DNA from: Methanoregula sp.
GTDB lineage: Archaea > Halobacteriota > Methanomicrobia > Methanomicrobiales > Methanospirillaceae
Assembly: GCF_028679125.1 (NCBI RefSeq)
Contig: NZ_JAJRCG010000002.1
Location: 1 to 64,000 of the forward strand
Length of the DNA stretch: 64,000 bases
Direction: 5' to 3'
Shown here: positions 25,260 to 34,275 of the stretch, piece by piece
Position numbering within the stretch: the stretch's first letter is position 1
Layout: each line of letters starts with the position of its first letter
Notes under the pieces: model-generated
Databases searched by the model: none
What the model was told of the DNA's origin: nothing
The model's input: the letters and a program-made list of their open reading frames with translations, nothing else
Program-made: the position numbers and the translations under genes

Positions 25260-26101
25260 GTCTATTTATAGCACCGGAAGAGAGATTCAGTGTATAGCGG
25301 AAGGGATCGGGTTTCGTGTCCGGGTATATTTCGCAATTCTCGCAATTGTTGTGATCTGCGGGACCCTCGGGCTGATCCTTACCGAAGATCTCCACCCGTT
25401 CGATGCGTTCTGTTTTGTTATCGTGACGATTGCGACCGTGGGATTTGGCGACATCTCCCCCCACACGATTGCCGGGAAAAAACCACGATCATCATCTGGC
25501 CGGTATCGGGTGTTTTATTGCGGTTGCGGCAACGATTGTTGAAACTTTATCGAAAAGCGCGAACGTATCGAGCGCCTGCGCAAGATCAATATGCTGATCG
25601 GGGTCCGAGGTCGGCACAGCCCTGCTCCGGAAATTCTCCGCACCCGACCCTGCGTGCGATCGGATCTGCGATGCGCTGGTCGTTTCCGGTTCATGGACAG
25701 ATCAGGATTTTGTAAAAGCCGGCGCGATCCTTGCGCAGTACACCCCGGCAATCCGGAGTCGGGACCTCGATCTGCCGGACCTCAACCGGTTCTTATCGCA
25801 GAACAAGCCCCTCATGCTCACCCTGCTGGAGAACCCGTACCTGATCGAGTATGACACGTTTACGGAACTGATGCAGGCGCTCTTCCATGCAACCGAGGAA
25901 CTCCGGGTCCGGGAAACGTTAGAGAATCTTCCGGATACGGATTATGCGCACCTATCAGGGGATATGAACCGGGTGTACGGGCTGCTCGTCCGCGAATGGT
26001 TAAGCTACATGCTATATCTCAAAACACATTACCTGTACCTCTTCTCGCTTGCCATGCGGACCAACCCGTTCGATGCCAAGGCCTCGCCCATTGGGCGGTG
26101 A
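25260..26101 (+). pseudogene. Frameshifted two-helix ion-channel protein
   Basis: The remains of a K+-channel-like membrane protein are spread over three frames. The first part holds a membrane helix, the selectivity filter TIATVGFGDISPHTIAG and the start of the second helix. A frame change near 25475 leads to GCFIAVAATIVE. Another is needed for EKRERIERLRKINMLIG near 25550-25595, and another for the long C-terminus (SEVGTALLRKFSAPDP onward, ending FDAKASPIGR at 26101). In one of these frames TGA interrupts. At least three frameshifts are needed to rebuild one protein, and no good start codon remains, so it is a pseudogene. It begins within 20 bases of tRNA-Gln. Confidence 0.8.
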
Positions 26102-26658
26102 TGGGGGGATTGGAGAATTTTTTCCGGAGAGTGGTTGGGCCGGATTTTTTTAATTTTTATTTTTGAAAAATTACTGCCCTGAAAATTCTGCTGGATTTTT
26201 TTATTATGGTATCACCCTACGTAACCATTCCCCCCATCTCCCAGGATCATCCCCTAACCCCCCCCGGGAACATCACTCCCCTCGATCCCATTCTCCGTCG
26301 GAGACTGATGTGTCCCAACCCGTACCCACGACCAATTATCTGTAAAAATAGGGTAATTTCAGCTCATGGTTTCCGTGGCTCCTCAAAATGGTCCCCGTTT
26401 GGCCTGAATCACAAGGTAGTGCCTTGAAAAAAAACCTTAATGTACGCTATTGGGAGGCCGATCTCATGATGGATCGACCAATATACCTGCCAAGTGAAAA
26501 GAACCCCTGTTTTGGCCCTGTCGTTTTACTTGGGAGAATCGGTATCTCACGTCGGAGAATACGGGGCTGGAGAACACCCCGGATACTGTCGAATAGGATG
26601 GATTTCTGACGCTCTCGGGGGACACATCCTCATGGTCCTGATGGACCATTCGGACTCT
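26102..26658. other. Intergenic region, no gene recognised
   Basis: The first part has C-rich runs (CCCCTAACCCCCCCGGG near 26248-26264) and the rest shows no coding pattern. It leads into the structured repeat at 26659-26759. Confidence 0.4.
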
Positions 26659-26759
26659 GCCCCCGCCGCGTGGGCACCCCCGGTTGCGATGTCTCCGAAT
26701 TACCGGAATAATTCCACGACATGATGTTGATCAGATTTTCTGGAGGCATCGCAAGAGCG
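26659..26759. repeat. Structured dispersed repeat, copy 1
   Basis: It shares two blocks with 46552-46648: a G+C-rich block (GCCCCCGCCGC..GGGCA.CCCC, then CGGTTGCGAT, 26659-26690) and GAGGCATCGCAA.GCG (26743-26758). TTGCGAT and ATCGCAA are complementary and could form a stem, with about 53 bases between the blocks. The function is unknown. Confidence 0.55.
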
Positions 26760-26852
26760 AGCAAAATGTTTGGGAAAAATATTTTTCTGACCCGAAATTT
26801 TTTTCCCAAATCCAAACGTCCGGAAAAATTTTTCCGATTTAGGTAATCATGT

Positions 26853-28406
26853 TCAGGGAAACTTTTTCCGTAAAAAATCATAATATCGCCCTCCATTATC
26901 CTTACAACAATTTTCCATTAATGTAATTGTCTCGATTGACATACGTTTTAGATACTCATGAATTTCAACAACTTCTGTCCATTCCATTGATCTTTCTTCA
27001 AGAGCTTCTTGAGTGAAAATCATACTTGCTGCAAAAAATGTATTTGACCAATTGGAATAAGCTATCATCCATTGTGAAAATCCAACCGCATTTTTCTGTA
27101 ATTGTTGGGGAGTAAAAATAAGAAATGCCAATACTGTTGTGATAATTCCGCCACTTCCAAATATTGCGGCTAGTGTGACGTTTTGAGCAAAAAAACCAGC
27201 ATATATGGCTATAAGTAATAACATCACTCCGATTACGAAATTGATATGATACAATAATTTTACACGGTCAAGTCCATGTTTTAAATTTTCAATCAAGTTT
27301 GAATTTTCTTTTAATGCTTCTTCAACACCCTCCATTGCAAGTTTAGATAACCGCGTTTGATTGTCCTTTATCTGTTTTTTGTATTCAAATTGGCTTTTTG
27401 AAAATTCCTTTTTTCCTTGAAGGAAACCCTTTCCCCAAATCGCAGCGACATTTTTTGAATCGAGAGTCAGAATCGAATCAAAACATGATTCCGCTTCATC
27501 CACCCGATCTAATTCAACTAGTAAAAATGCCTTGTTGGTCAAAGCATTGATATCCTTACTATCAATATCCAGTACTTTTTCAAAACTTTGGATTGCCTCT
27601 TCATATTTTTTTAATTCGCCAAGAACCGTTCCACGATTATACCACACCGATGCTATCTTCGGATCGATTTCTAATGCTTTATCGTAACTTTGAATTGCCT
27701 CTTCATATTTTTTTAATTCACCAAGAACCGTTCCACGATTATACCACACCGATGCTATCTTCGGATTTATCTCTAATGCCTTATCGTAACTTTGAAGTGC
27801 TTCTTCATTCTTTTTTAAATCTTGAAGTACAGTTCCACGAGTTTCCCAGGCTAATGCATATTTTGGATTAATTTTTACCGCTTTATTGAGATTCTGAAGA
27901 GCGTCTTCATATCTTTCCATATGTGCAAGTACATTCCCTCGGTTATTCCAAATCACTGAATCATTTGGGTCAATTTCCAATGCTTTATCAAAATTTTGAA
28001 TAGCCGTTTCGTATTTTTTTAAACTTGCAAGTGCAACTCCACGAGAACTCCAAGCATCGGAATCATTTGGATCAATTTCTAATGCTTTATCGAAACTCTG
28101 AAGAGCCTCGTTATACTTTTTTACCTCTCCGAGTAAAAATCCGCGAAGGTACCATATTTTTGGAAAATTAATTTTATTCTCTATTGCTTTGTCATAACTT
28201 AGAATTGCCGCATCATATTTTTTTAAAAATGAAAGAGCAAATGCTCTCTTGATCCATGCGAATCCATCCTTCGGATTAATCTCTAATACTTTATCGAAGC
28301 ACTGAAGAGCTTCTTCATATTTTTCAGATTTGAGAAGTTCAAGTCCTTGTGTATACCACACATTTGAATTTTCATTAACATTTGATTCGATCTTTGGTGT
28401 TGACAT
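26853..28406 (-). CDS. TPR-repeat membrane protein
   Basis: 517 residues. Residues about 12-330 hold roughly nine tetratricopeptide repeats of 34 residues (pattern W..+G..L..l.+YeeAl.sfdkaLEi+P), a scaffold for protein contacts. Residues about 388-440 contain two hydrophobic membrane segments (NFVIGVMLLLIAIYAGFFA and a Gly-rich second one), and the last 70 residues form a polar domain ending KDNGGRYYDFLRKKFP. The gene is much AT-richer than core genes, which points to recent acquisition. Two adjacent repeats are almost identical in DNA (27592-27766). The role is unknown; similar TPR proteins are abundant in methanogens. Confidence 0.82.
   Translation of the reverse strand: MSTPKIESNVNENSNVWYTQGLELLKSEKYEEALQCFDKVLEINPKDGFAWIKRAFALSFLKKYDAAILSYDKAIENKINFPKIWYLRGFLLGEVKKYNEALQSFDKALEIDPNDSDAWSSRGVALASLKKYETAIQNFDKALEIDPNDSVIWNNRGNVLAHMERYEDALQNLNKAVKINPKYALAWETRGTVLQDLKKNEEALQSYDKALEINPKIASVWYNRGTVLGELKKYEEAIQSYDKALEIDPKIASVWYNRGTVLGELKKYEEAIQSFEKVLDIDSKDINALTNKAFLLVELDRVDEAESCFDSILTLDSKNVAAIWGKGFLQGKKEFSKSQFEYKKQIKDNQTRLSKLAMEGVEEALKENSNLIENLKHGLDRVKLLYHINFVIGVMLLLIAIYAGFFAQNVTLAAIFGSGGIITTVLAFLIFTPQQLQKNAVGFSQWMIAYSNWSNTFFAASMIFTQEALEERSMEWTEVVEIHEYLKRMSIETITLMENCCKDNGGRYYDFLRKKFP
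27592..27766 (-). repeat. Recent tandem duplication of one TPR unit
   Basis: A 73-base block at 27592-27664 recurs at 27694-27766 with one mismatch and an offset of 102 bases, exactly one 34-residue repeat. The near-identity at synonymous sites shows a recent in-frame expansion of the TPR array. Confidence 0.8.
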
Positions 28407-28628
28407 ATTCTCTAAAATTGATTCTAATCAGCATTCGGATATACTTTGTCAAATCATAAAATATCCTAAAATTAAAAAAATGCATATTTATTTTGTTGTA
28501 GAATGATTTTTTAAAACCGATCTCTCTTCTATCCGTATTACCGGAGTGTCACCCCCAAGAGCAGGCCATGCTTTAGACATCATACGACGGACTCGTCCGC
28601 AGAGAATAACCCCCCCCCTTGAAAAAAA
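28407..28628. other. Probable right end of an IS200/IS605-type element
   Basis: The 220 bases after the tnpB stop carry a hairpin (CGGAC-TC-GTCCG at 28588-28599) within a stretch following CATACGA, then a CCCCCCCC run and poly-A. In IS605-type elements this region forms the right end and the source of the TnpB guide RNA, so a guide RNA may lie here. That is inference from position and the hairpin only. Confidence 0.35.
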
Positions 28629-29444
28629 TTACAACAGCACCGCCAGCATGTTCTCATTCATCATCCCGCTCGTGATTGCGGGCGCCGGTGTCGGAGTCCG
28701 GGTCTTCATCGCCCGGTTCATTCTCCGGAGCTGCTTTTTGGTAAACCGCATCTCTTCTGCAGTCAGTTCGGTCATAGAATCCGGCACCGAATAGTACAGC
28801 GGGGTCGCTGCAATGTTGAACGCTGCGTTCACATCGGCATGCGCAACATATCCGCAGTGCGGGCACTCAAAATGTTTCTGCGACCGCCGGCCGAAGTGCC
28901 CGCAACGGCTGCACCGCTTCGAGGTGTAGGCCGGGTTCACGTAGATCACATCGATCCCGCGGTCATGCGCCTTCTTCTCTACGAGCCGTTGCAATGAGAA
29001 GAACGATCCGTTCCCGAATGAGAACGTGAACGGGTCAGAAGCATTTTTGGGACGCGAATACCGGGTCGAGAAGAGACGTTCGAATTTGATGCCGGTACCC
29101 ATATGTTCTGCAAAGGATACGATCTGCCGGCAGATCGCGTGCAGGGCGGACCTGAACTCTTTTTGTTCACGGGTCTTGGTCTTTTTCAGTTTCCAGAGTT
29201 TGCCTTCTTTGAATAATTTCGTGCAGTTCTTGATCGAATGTGCGTGAAGATGGTGGATGTTCTTTCCCAGTTTCAGTACTTTTCCGCTTTCCGGGTCGGC
29301 AACAACGGCCACATGGCCGGTTGTGTTTAAGTCAACGCCGATCCAGCGGGTTGTCAGGATTGTGGACGGATGAAATCTGATCACCTGGTATATCCTTGTC
29401 GGGAATTCAACCGCTGTACAAAACAACCATGAGTTCAGGAGCAC
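28629..29444 (-). CDS. tnpB: TnpB RNA-guided nuclease, N-terminally truncated
   Basis: TnpB is the guide-RNA-directed DNA nuclease of IS200/IS605 elements, an ancestor of Cas12. The RuvC core is present: Asp38 (IGVDLN), Glu122 (KFERLF) and Asp204 (HADVNAAFN). The zinc ribbon is also present (Cys178, Cys181, Cys194, Cys197: CSRCG and CPHCG). At 271 residues it lacks most of the N-terminal wedge/recognition domain; full TnpBs have about 370-400. Only about 110 bases separate it from the DUF2070 gene, so the missing part is not there. No TnpA lies nearby. The catalytic residues look intact, but the loss of the front part suggests a dead or immobile relic. Confidence 0.82.
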   Translation of the reverse strand: MLLNSWLFCTAVEFPTRIYQVIRFHPSTILTTRWIGVDLNTTGHVAVVADPESGKVLKLGKNIHHLHAHSIKNCTKLFKEGKLWKLKKTKTREQKEFRSALHAICRQIVSFAEHMGTGIKFERLFSTRYSRPKNASDPFTFSFGNGSFFSLQRLVEKKAHDRGIDVIYVNPAYTSKRCSRCGHFGRRSQKHFECPHCGYVAHADVNAAFNIAATPLYYSVPDSMTELTAEEMRFTKKQLRRMNRAMKTRTPTPAPAITSGMMNENMLAVLL

Positions 29445-29556
29445 GTCCTTGTCTGCAAGCCTCCTTTCTGTTAAAGGAGAATACCCTCCTGTTCACGAAT
29501 ATATCTTGTGGTCAGAGGACAGCCGGATTAAAAAAAGAATAAAAAATCATTGAATT

Positions 29557-31368
29557 TTATTTTAGCATCACGGCATAGGCCACGAGCGAGAGCAGGAATG
29601 CCAGGAGCAGCATGGCAAGTGAGAGCGGGGCGACAAACACCAGCATCGCATTCACTGTGCTCGCAAGCTGGGAGATCCGGTTCGAGCCAAAAACTACCAC
29701 ATGCTCGCAATGTGCTGTTGCAGCTGCGGTCTCGGAGGGAGCCAGATCATCAGCGGCCGCACGGACCGCCTGCATGACATAGGGAAGAAATTCTGCGACC
29801 GGCACATTCAGGCCCACCGGGTTCTTCCCGGTAATGGTGTTCACAACATGGGAATCGGTAGTCATTACCTCTGCATGCTCGGCAAGCTTATGAACCTGTT
29901 CGAGAATGATCTCCCGCACTCCTGCGGCCATGTTGTTCCCATCGATGAGGATGTAGGCAGTTCGCTGGCCGTCAACCTCCACCATCATGACCAGAATTCC
30001 CAGATCCCCGAATCCCTGTTCGCGACTATAGGGAACGGTGATATGGGAAGCCCCGATGCGGAACGGGTGAACGGGAGCTGCCCGGCATTTCTCCATAGCT
30101 TCAATGGATGCCTGCTGGTATTCCGTTGCGGTCTGGGTCGCAATGAGCACCGGTGATGAGAGATCGGTCATGCAGTTATGGGCATCCACAACTGCGACAT
30201 GCGGGAACAACCGGTGCCCCTCGGCCATGATGGTTGATCCGATCGAGAAGTCAACATCCTCTGTCCGGTGGGGGGAACGCGTTGTGACAAGAAGCACGGA
30301 ATCCCCGAACCGCTGGCAGAGAACCTGGACCGTGCCCGTGGTTACGAGAGTTGATCTTCCAGCCCCTGCGGCATAGGTCAGATCCTGCCGGGATTTTTTC
30401 AGGGCATCGATCACCTTCAGGCTTTCCGATTCCGACACCAGGTTGAAGTCATGCGTTGCGCACCCGTGGGCGACCAGGGTCTCATCATCGAAACTGTCAT
30501 GCAGGATCTTGGGCAGGTTGCCCCCGCCGATCTCTCCCATGGGTCCCGGGTGGAGGTTCGGTATCGTGAACATGACCGGTTTTGCGCCCGTTCTCCGGAA
30601 GAAAAAGCTGACCTGCGGGACAAAGACCTCTTCACCAATTTCCCTGAAGAAGTCTTCCATTCCCTTGGAGCCATCGGTCATGTGGGCAATGAACGCATTG
30701 ACGAATGCCAGTCCCCGGATCTTGAATGCCTTCCGGAGCGGGCGCTCGATCATCCAGATGAGGATGGCAAAACCCAGCCCGAAGACGATGTGGAGAACCA
30801 GGGCAAAGACCGCGAAGGCCGGGGTGAACAGGAACATGCCGGCAAGGACACCCACCCCGCTCTGGGTAAGCGCCGGGATGATCATTCTTGGCACGCGGTA
30901 ATCCGCTATCGCCGTCAGCACAAACAACCGCAGCCCGAAAATAAAGCCCAGCGAGATTGCATAGCAGAGGGGGACCAGCGTGATCGAGACCGCCATCGCA
31001 GCCAGCGTGATAATAACGCCGAACACCGTGCAGGCAAGGGCGAGCAGCGCGGAGCGGTTCCAGGTCATGGTCTTGCCGCTGTATTCGATGACAGGCTTGG
31101 TCAGGACCAGTGCAGCAATAGCGGGAATGGTGAAGGCAATTGTTCCGGAGAACAGGAACGTTGCCGGCAGGGAAAGGTAATCGCTGATGACCGTAGGGAG
31201 GGGAAATGCTATGATTCCTGAAGAGGGGAGGCTCAGCCATGCACGGGCATTTGCCCCGTCAATGACCAGGCCCAGCAGGATCATGAGGAAGAGTGAACGC
31301 TGCCAGGTGGGTGCCGTGAAAATATATTTTGTTAGTTGCCCGAGTTTCACATCCCCTCCCTGTGCCAT
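29557..31368 (-). CDS. DUF2070 membrane protein
   Basis: 603 residues matching the archaeal DUF2070 family. The N-terminal half is a bundle of about six or seven membrane segments (residues 20-225). A large soluble domain follows (about 235-560), including TIPNLHPGPMGEIGGGNLPK, VAHGCATHDFNLVS and VVDAHNCMTDLSSPV, which look like a hydrolase-type active site with His and Asp. A last membrane hairpin ends the protein. The function is unknown. It overlaps the next upstream gene (ATP-PP-loop protein) by 1 base and probably belongs to the same operon. Confidence 0.85.
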   Translation of the reverse strand: MAQGGDVKLGQLTKYIFTAPTWQRSLFLMILLGLVIDGANARAWLSLPSSGIIAFPLPTVISDYLSLPATFLFSGTIAFTIPAIAALVLTKPVIEYSGKTMTWNRSALLALACTVFGVIITLAAMAVSITLVPLCYAISLGFIFGLRLFVLTAIADYRVPRMIIPALTQSGVGVLAGMFLFTPAFAVFALVLHIVFGLGFAILIWMIERPLRKAFKIRGLAFVNAFIAHMTDGSKGMEDFFREIGEEVFVPQVSFFFRRTGAKPVMFTIPNLHPGPMGEIGGGNLPKILHDSFDDETLVAHGCATHDFNLVSESESLKVIDALKKSRQDLTYAAGAGRSTLVTTGTVQVLCQRFGDSVLLVTTRSPHRTEDVDFSIGSTIMAEGHRLFPHVAVVDAHNCMTDLSSPVLIATQTATEYQQASIEAMEKCRAAPVHPFRIGASHITVPYSREQGFGDLGILVMMVEVDGQRTAYILIDGNNMAAGVREIILEQVHKLAEHAEVMTTDSHVVNTITGKNPVGLNVPVAEFLPYVMQAVRAAADDLAPSETAAATAHCEHVVVFGSNRISQLASTVNAMLVFVAPLSLAMLLLAFLLSLVAYAVMLK

Positions 31369-32024
31369 TATGCGAACCCCCCGAGGACGAGTTCATGGCG
31401 GTCATGCGTGGAATGGACCTGTGCCGATACATAGGTGATCGGGCGCGAGTAGAACGGTGCATTCAGGGTGATGCTCTCGTACTCTCCCCCTTCTCCGGCA
31501 AGGTTGATCCGCCGTGTTGCGGCAACGCGTTTGAGCCGGTGAATGAGTGCCTCATCAAATCGTGCGCCCAGGAAACTCGCGTCAAGACCTTCCGCGGCAG
31601 TAACGATAATGCGGGCATCCAGCCGCAGCGCCACTTCCTCAAGGAGAAGTCCGGTGTCCATATGCCAGAGCGGGGTGAAGAGTTCCAGCCCCAGGTTGTC
31701 GGTGATCTTCCTGACGCGCTCTGCCTGGTATTCCGAGGCCACGGCACCGGCAATCACGCCTTCGATATCCAGTGCGGCAAGTCCCGCCTCAAGATCGGCA
31801 AGTTCCTCCTCCTTGTTCCCTTCGGTAGGGATCTCCACGTATTTTTTGCCCGCAACCTTTGCAATAACGGGAACCACATCGAGGTTTGCCGAATGAAACA
31901 TGTAGGAGTCCCGGTTTTTCGGCCGTGCGGTGACCAAGTATTCAACATCTTTCCCGCTGTCGATGGCCTTCTGGCACGAGAGGATTGAGTCTTTTCCACC
32001 GGAGGTGAGCGCAGCCCAGCTCAT
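31368..32024 (-). CDS. Diphthine--ammonia ligase-like PP-loop ATPase
   Basis: This 218-residue adenine nucleotide alpha-hydrolase has the PP-loop [16 protein letters not shown] (residues 2-17) and the family blocks EGVIAGAVASEYQAERV (near 85) and GEGGEYESITLNAPF (near 177). Eukaryotic Dph6 of this family amidates diphthine on EF-2 in the last step of diphthamide synthesis; archaea also carry diphthamide. The assignment is by family. The stop side overlaps DUF2070 by 1 base, and the start overlaps the PfkB gene end by 4 bases, so translation is coupled. Confidence 0.85.
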   Translation of the reverse strand: MSWAALTSGGKDSILSCQKAIDSGKDVEYLVTARPKNRDSYMFHSANLDVVPVIAKVAGKKYVEIPTEGNKEEELADLEAGLAALDIEGVIAGAVASEYQAERVRKITDNLGLELFTPLWHMDTGLLLEEVALRLDARIIVTAAEGLDASFLGARFDEALIHRLKRVAATRRINLAGEGGEYESITLNAPFYSRPITYVSAQVHSTHDRHELVLGGFA

Positions 32025-32923
32025 GCACCCGCTCCTTTTTTCAGGTTCTCAAGAGTCCCGAACGGTTTGAGGTACCTGGACTGCATGGCCTGCCAGTCCG
32101 GAAGATGGGTCTGGCATCCCACATGTTCCACCACGAACGATGCCGTTACCGTGCCGATCCTGCAGCAGGTCAGCGGTGAATATCCGCGGACATAAGCAGA
32201 GAGGAACCCGGCCCGGTAGGAATCCCCGGCGCCGGTGGGATCGGCCAGGGTAACCGGTACCGCCGGGATGAAATGCTCGTGACCGCTGGTGTAGAGCGTG
32301 CTTCCGTCACCGCTCATCGTGAAGATCGCCATGTTGACCCGGCCGATGAGTTCCTCGCGGGTGATCTCGAGGGTTGCGCACATCTGCTTCACCTCGTGCT
32401 GGTTTGCAAAGAGGATATCGGTGTTGGAAATGATCGATTCCAGCAATTCCTTGTTGTACAGGAACACATCCTGACCGGGATCGAAGGAGACGAACTCGCT
32501 CTTCTCAGCCACCCGGCAGTTGAACTCCGGGTCGGCGGTTGCCATATGGACCAGCGGAAGGGCAGGAGCTTCTGCATCCCGAAACGCACGGGATGCTCCC
32601 CATTCAAAAAAGGTCATCTGGGTACCGGCCTCGTCCGTGAACATGAATGCTGTCGGGGTGTGTGCATCCGGCACGACAACGAACTGCTGGTGAACGCCAA
32701 GTTTTGTCATCCAGTGATCGTACTCGCTTCCTTTAAAATCGCTGCCAACGCAGGAATGCAGCGTGACCGTTTCTCCCAGCATGGCGATGCCGGCAGCAAT
32801 ATTTGCTGCCCCGCCGCCGAAATAGATCTGCCGGTCCGTGATGTGTGTCGAGCAGTTCTTCTCCGGCAGGCGGGAGACCTTGGAGATATGGTCGACCGCT
32901 GTATGTCCTACGACATGGATCAT
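32021..32923 (-). CDS. PfkB-family carbohydrate or nucleoside kinase
   Basis: A 300-residue ribokinase-fold kinase. It has the Gly-rich [16 protein letters not shown] near residue 35 and the C-terminal signature [13 protein letters not shown] (residues 228-240), which includes the catalytic Asp and the anion hole. The substrate is not clear; archaeal members phosphorylate nucleosides, ribose or sugar phosphates. It overlaps the neighbouring genes on both sides by 4 bases. Confidence 0.87.
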   Translation of the reverse strand: MIHVVGHTAVDHISKVSRLPEKNCSTHITDRQIYFGGGAANIAAGIAMLGETVTLHSCVGSDFKGSEYDHWMTKLGVHQQFVVVPDAHTPTAFMFTDEAGTQMTFFEWGASRAFRDAEAPALPLVHMATADPEFNCRVAEKSEFVSFDPGQDVFLYNKELLESIISNTDILFANQHEVKQMCATLEITREELIGRVNMAIFTMSGDGSTLYTSGHEHFIPAVPVTLADPTGAGDSYRAGFLSAYVRGYSPLTCCRIGTVTASFVVEHVGCQTHLPDWQAMQSRYLKPFGTLENLKKGAGA

Positions 32924-33258
32924 TGTTCCTGCACTTCCACGAGTTTTAACGGGACATCGCGGAGCGCTTTGCCGATCACCGACTTTGCGATCCGCTCTGC
33001 GTGCTCCGCGGACTCTGCCCGGAACACTTTCATCTCAAGGACAAGCCCGACCAGTGCGGTATCCGCGACAACGATCGCGCTCGACAGGGTCTCCTCGCAG
33101 TACGGGCAGGTAAGGAATCCTTCTTCGACTTCAACATATTTTGCCGAAGGGTTCAGCCGCTTTCCGGCTTCGCTGATAGCAATCCCGATGGCATCGTCTA
33201 ATGTTTTCACATCGCGGACGAGCCATGCGGCTTCCATTGTTACGGTATAGTCAGGCAT
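32920..33258 (-). CDS. UPF0212 / DUF555 family protein
   Basis: 112 residues, conserved in methanogens. It begins with [22 protein letters not shown], contains one Cys pair, [11 protein letters not shown], near residue 50, and ends with [13 protein letters not shown]. The single CxxC suggests metal or redox binding, perhaps as a dimer. The function is unknown. ATG 33258 is chosen because the part of the frame further upstream lacks family likeness and overlaps the broken nitroreductase gene. The stop overlaps the kinase start by 4 bases. Confidence 0.85.
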   Translation of the reverse strand: MPDYTVTMEAAWLVRDVKTLDDAIGIAISEAGKRLNPSAKYVEVEEGFLTCPYCEETLSSAIVVADTALVGLVLEMKVFRAESAEHAERIAKSVIGKALRDVPLKLVEVQEQ

Positions 33259-33268
33259 ATTCTCCCCT

Positions 33269-33796
33269 TCACCAGGTTTCGCGGTGCACGTGTTCTCCCA
33301 CATCAATACGCCCGGTGATCTGGCCGGGCAGGTGGCCTTTTCCGACTGCGAGCAGGGCAACGGGACGCAGGTGTGCGGGGAGGCCAAGGACTTCGCGCAC
33401 GCCGTCGTCTTCAAACGCCCCCGTCCAGCAGCTCTGGAGGTTCCGTGCATGTGCAGCGAGCATCATATAGGTACAGGCAATGGTTGCATCCTAGAGTCCA
33501 AAGAGGATCCCCCGCTCGCCATACCGGGACATGGAACGGACGTAATTGGAACAGACGACAAAGATGACCGGTGCCTGTTCGATATGCGCCTGCGCGAACG
33601 CGACCTCGGCAAGTGCCGCCCGGGTATCTTCCTCGGTAACGATGACAACGTCCCAAGCCTCAAGGTTGCCGGCGCTCGGTGCCCTGCTGGCGCATTTCAG
33701 GATATAGTCGATATCATCCTGCCCGACCGGTTCATTCTCGTATTCCCGGACCGAGGATCGCCCGGTCACGAACGCGAGGAAATCAGAGGATTCCAT
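33269..33796 (-). pseudogene. Nitroreductase gene interrupted by an in-frame TAG
   Basis: From ATG 33796 the protein reads as a nitroreductase (FVTGRSSVREYENEPVGQDD, then ASRAPSAGNLEAWDVVIV), meets TAG at 33493-33491, and continues in the same frame ([22 protein letters not shown], then [17 protein letters not shown]) to TGA at 33269. The TAG sits where relatives usually have a glutamine (x-Q-D-A/I), so one C-to-T change of CAG explains it. Reading through would give 175 codons, the normal family length. Pyrrolysine decoding of TAG is known in other methanogens, but I see no pyl genes here. It lies between UPF0212 and the next gene. Confidence 0.82.
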
Positions 33797-34139
33797 GTTC
33801 AGAAAGTCCCTGCCAGGCTTCCTGTGCCGGCGTAGTGGATGCACTGATTGCCGCGGCAATCTTCCGCGTTGCCTCTTCCGGGTGGCTGCTCTCGATCAGG
33901 GAGATGGCCTCGTTGAGTGCATTGATCGCGTTCTGGAATTCAGACCGGCCGGTACTCTGTGCAGCAAACTGGAGTTCGCTTCTGGTCAGCTCCATCATCA
34001 TGATCAGCATGCGGCGGCCACCGGCACGCTCATTCTCCTGAAATCCCGGAAGTGCCATGCTGAGCTGGGAGATCATGATCAGTTCGGATTTTGCCCGTTC
34101 CCCGAACTGGTAACTCTTTACCGCAGTTGGAATATCCAT
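33783..34139 (-). CDS. Hypothetical alpha-helical protein
   Basis: 118 residues, all helical (FGERAKSELIMISQLSMALPG, RRMLIMMMELTRSELQFA, FQNAINALNEAISLIESS), resembling a four-helix bundle. No motif is recognised. ATG 34139 has GGTGA 5 bases upstream, better than ATG 34148. Its stop overlaps the nitroreductase start region by 14 bases, so the two were probably co-translated. It carries no cofactor-binding residues that I can see. Confidence 0.7.
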   Translation of the reverse strand: MDIPTAVKSYQFGERAKSELIMISQLSMALPGFQENERAGGRRMLIMMMELTRSELQFAAQSTGRSEFQNAINALNEAISLIESSHPEEATRKIAAAISASTTPAQEAWQGLSEHGIL

Positions 34140-34217
34140 AGTCACCATAGATGTTGAGATAAAAGATAGTTATCCTTGACGGATTGAATCGACAGGGCCT
34201 CGTTGTATAACTGTGCG

Positions 34218-34260
34218 AAAAAAGAGGTTTTAAGGGACCTCAACCCATCCTGGGCCCTTT
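34218..34260 (-). terminator. Hairpin terminator after the DUF5350 gene
   Basis: On the minus strand an AAGGG...CCCTT stem (34232-34259) is followed by AAAACC and a TCTTTTTT run. The plus strand also has a long T-run (from 34258), so it may work in both directions. Confidence 0.45.
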
Positions 34261-34275
34261 TTTTATAGGAATAGT

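Noticed and set aside
26206-26724. Short plus-strand frames between the channel pseudogene and the TPR gene
   Set aside because: Composition is non-coding (Pro/Arg-rich translations of C-rich DNA) and they overlap the structured repeat.
31329-31988. Long plus-strand frames over 29.7-38 kb and 56-58 kb
   Set aside because: They are antisense to strongly supported genes (DUF2070, Dph6-like, gatE, gatD, argH, ABC-class ATPase, Fe-S protein) and result from high G+C content.
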